Source: Streptomyces sp. CA-278952 (GTDB lineage: Bacteria > Actinomycetota > Actinomycetes > Streptomycetales > Streptomycetaceae). From it: 64,000 nt of DNA. Shown here in pieces: positions 62,224-64,000 of the stretch. The position numbers and the translations under genes are program-made. The stretch is from assembly GCF_028747205.1 (NCBI RefSeq), contig NZ_CP112880.1, forward strand, positions 2,604,001 through 2,668,000, written 5' to 3'. Within the stretch, counting starts at the first letter, position 1. Each line of letters starts with the position of its first letter. The notes beneath the pieces were generated by a model, which saw nothing but the letters and a program-made list of their open reading frames with translations, was not told the origin of the DNA and did not search any database.

Positions 62224-63525
62224 ATGCCCTCGGCCGCCGCCGCCCCGCCCGCTGCGAGCAGACTGTCCCGGTTCGGGTTCCCCGAGATCCGCGGTTCCGG
62301 AAACTTCCTGTTGGCGAGCCTGATCCAGGGAACCGGGAACGGCCTGCTGCTCGCCTTCCAACTGGTCTACTTCACCGCCACCACCGCCATGTCCGCGGTG
62401 GCGGTCGGTACCGCGCTCACCCTCTCCCGACTGCTCACGCTCCCCGCACCGGCTGTGGTGGGGCCCCTGATGGACCGGTACGGGGCACGACGCGTCGTCA
62501 TCGTCGGCAACGCCCTGTGCGCCGTGGCCTTCTTCTCCTTCCTCTTCGTGGAGAACTCCTGGCAGGTGGTCGCGACCGGGGTCGCGGTGCAGTTCGGCAC
62601 CGCGATGTTCTGGACCGCCAACAGCGCCCTGGTCTCCCTGGCCGCTCACCAGGGGGACCGCACCCGGTGGTTCGGCCTGATCCGGGTCATCCGGAACGTC
62701 GGGCTGGGCGTGGGCGGTGCGGTGGCGGCGCTGGCCACCAGCACCTCGGGGACCGCGGGCCTGCGCGTCCTGGTGATCGGCTGCGCACTGTCCTACGCCG
62801 TGGCCGGCGTTCTCATCGCCACCTGGCATCCGCGGGAGAAGGGGCAGGGCGTGGCGGGCGCGCACGGCGCGGAGCAGACGCCGAAGGCGAGCTACCGCCT
62901 GGTCCTGCGGGACCATGTCTATCTGCGCCTGGTCGCGGTGAACGTGGTCTTCGTCCTGGCCGCGATGGTGCTCAGTTTCCTGCTGGCCATCTACGTCGTG
63001 GACGCGCTCTCCGCCCCCACCTGGCTCGTCGGCGTCCTGCTCATCGTCAACAGCGCGCTGGTGATCGGCGGGCAGTCGGTGGCCACCCGGCTGATCGAAC
63101 GCCACCCGCTGACGAAGGTGATCGCTGTCGCGTCCGCACTGGACGCGCTGGCCTTTGGTATCTACGCCCTGCTCGACGGTATGCCGCAAGGGGCCGTCAT
63201 CGCGGGCCTGTTCCTGGGGATGATCATCTTCACGGCCGGAGAGATCCTGGCCTCGCCCGGCCTGGGAGAGCTCAGCGTCGCGCTGGCTCCGCCCCACGCA
63301 CTCGGGCGCTATCTGGCGGTGTTTCAGCTCTCCTGGACGCTCGGCATGGCACTGGCCCCGTGGCTGTTCACCACGCTGCTGAGCGCGGGGCCGAGGACGC
63401 CCTGGCTGGTGCTCTGCGCGCTCAGCGTGATCGCGATCCCGGCCGTCCGGGGCCTGCCGCGGCAACTCGCCCCGCAGGGGGAGCCCGCCGGACAGGACGC
63501 CGTTCCGTCCGGCGCGGCCGGCTAG
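62224..63525 (+). CDS. MFS transporter
   Basis: 433 residues with about 12 membrane helices. The loop 2-3 motif is GPLMDRYGARRVVI (DRYGAR type), as in drug exporters of the major facilitator family. The N-terminal RFGFPEIRGSGNFLLASLI and the C-terminal basic tail are cytosolic. ATG with a weak AAAGG. Probably exports the product of the cluster, or confers self-resistance. Confidence 0.9.
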   Translation: MPSAAAAPPAASRLSRFGFPEIRGSGNFLLASLIQGTGNGLLLAFQLVYFTATTAMSAVAVGTALTLSRLLTLPAPAVVGPLMDRYGARRVVIVGNALCAVAFFSFLFVENSWQVVATGVAVQFGTAMFWTANSALVSLAAHQGDRTRWFGLIRVIRNVGLGVGGAVAALATSTSGTAGLRVLVIGCALSYAVAGVLIATWHPREKGQGVAGAHGAEQTPKASYRLVLRDHVYLRLVAVNVVFVLAAMVLSFLLAIYVVDALSAPTWLVGVLLIVNSALVIGGQSVATRLIERHPLTKVIAVASALDALAFGIYALLDGMPQGAVIAGLFLGMIIFTAGEILASPGLGELSVALAPPHALGRYLAVFQLSWTLGMALAPWLFTTLLSAGPRTPWLVLCALSVIAIPAVRGLPRQLAPQGEPAGQDAVPSGAAG

Positions 63526-63612
63526 CGCGACAGCACCGGACGGCCCGCACATCCATCCACCCGGACCCGTCCGTAATCCATCCAACCGATCCCGGAACTG
63601 GGGTAACCCATC

Positions 63613-64000
63613 GTGACCAGAGGTGTCCTGCTCTTCGGAGCGGAGAGCAGTGCGGCGGAAGACGTCGTCGACGCTGCCCGTGACCTGGGGGTGTCCGTCC
63701 ACCTGGCCACCCACTCGGAGGTGTACGACCGCTACTCCGACGGCCTGAGGAAGAAGTTCACCGGCACCGTCTTCACCGACTTCCGCTCCCCGCAGACAGC
63801 ACTGGAGGAGCTGGAGCTCTACTGCACCACCCAGGGCATCTCCGGGGTGCTCGTCGGCTGGGAGTTCCTCTCTCCGCTGGCCACGCGACTGGCCGCACGG
63901 CTGGGGCTGCCCGGTCACGATGTGGATCGTGCCGACGCGGTACGCAACAAAGGCAGCATGGCGGAGCTGTTCGGCAAGTACGCCGTACCCAGCCCGCTCT
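63613..64000 (+). CDS. ATP-grasp ligase, N-terminal part (cut by window end)
   Basis: 129 residues visible. A GTG at 63613 begins MTRGVLLFGAESSAAEDVVD. A pre-ATP-grasp alpha/beta domain follows, then GLPGHDVDRADAVRNKGSMA, which is the usual entry to the ATP-grasp domain (Lys of NKG as nucleotide ligand), and GKYAVPSPL. These enzymes join a carboxylate to an amine or thiol with ATP. It is the last gene seen of the right-edge cluster; the C terminus is outside. Confidence 0.85.
   Translation, partial: MTRGVLLFGAESSAAEDVVDAARDLGVSVHLATHSEVYDRYSDGLRKKFTGTVFTDFRSPQTALEELELYCTTQGISGVLVGWEFLSPLATRLAARLGLPGHDVDRADAVRNKGSMAELFGKYAVPSPL

Overview
The window is typical actinobacterial chromosome, almost certainly Streptomyces. 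GC content is very high with a strong third-position GC bias. There are GTG and TTG starts, twin-arginine and lipobox signal peptides, a melC1-melC2 tyrosinase pair, an XRE/DUF5753-DUF397 pair, a SpoIIE-type phosphatase with an RsbW-like ATPase, a DasR-type operator before a GH18 chitinase, and two rare TTA codons in a regulator. I saw no rRNA, tRNA, CRISPR array or intact transposon.

Layout. 1-10409: a five-gene peptide-type ABC importer (left ATPase cut by the edge), the translational GTPase typA, and a second large solute-binding lipoprotein. 10674-20742: a carbohydrate locus with a LacI-family regulator, a sugar esterase, a binding-protein/two-permease importer, a GH1 beta-glucosidase and a GH144-like secreted glucanase. 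Two near-identical palindromes lie before the regulator and before the importer, and a lower-GC two-gene hypothetical module sits between regulator and importer. 21030-29056: an accessory patch with small hypotheticals, XRE/DUF397, alpha/beta hydrolase, virginiamycin B lyase-like protein, methyltransferase, a protein with an EF-Tu domain III-like tail, a frameshifted gene and an IS630-type transposase remnant. 29139-38169: regulators, an M15 peptidase, a hydrolase with a divergent TetR gene that seems to start at ATC, a thioesterase, a DUF4232 lipoprotein, a beheaded TetR gene, an SDR and tyrosinase. 38177-47897: membrane protein, GT2-GtrA fusion, TPM and PspA envelope proteins, and the phosphatase/anti-sigma pair. 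48056-57265: Nudix, SPOR-like and GntR genes, chitinase, subtilase, a threonine synthase remnant, a secreted GH65 enzyme and a SCO4226-like protein. 57517-59135: an SPFH protein and NfeD.

59350-64000 (right edge) is the most distinctive region. It holds a small secreted peptide, an extra ThyX-type thymidylate synthase, a LOG-type nucleotide phosphoribohydrolase, a 2-oxoglutarate/Fe(II) oxygenase, an MFS exporter and the start of an ATP-grasp ligase, all on the + strand. Together they look like part of a small biosynthetic cluster that modifies a pyrimidine at C5, frees the base, oxidises it, ligates it and exports it. The oxygenase and MFS genes share one reading frame, separated by a single TAG and a 47-codon open stretch that begins with twelve X-Pro dipeptides.

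The carbohydrate locus is the second main point of interest. The pairing of a GH144-like enzyme with GH1 and an importer suggests uptake and hydrolysis of beta-1,2-glucan oligosaccharides, though the substrate is inferred. All functions are read from sequence alone, without database searches.
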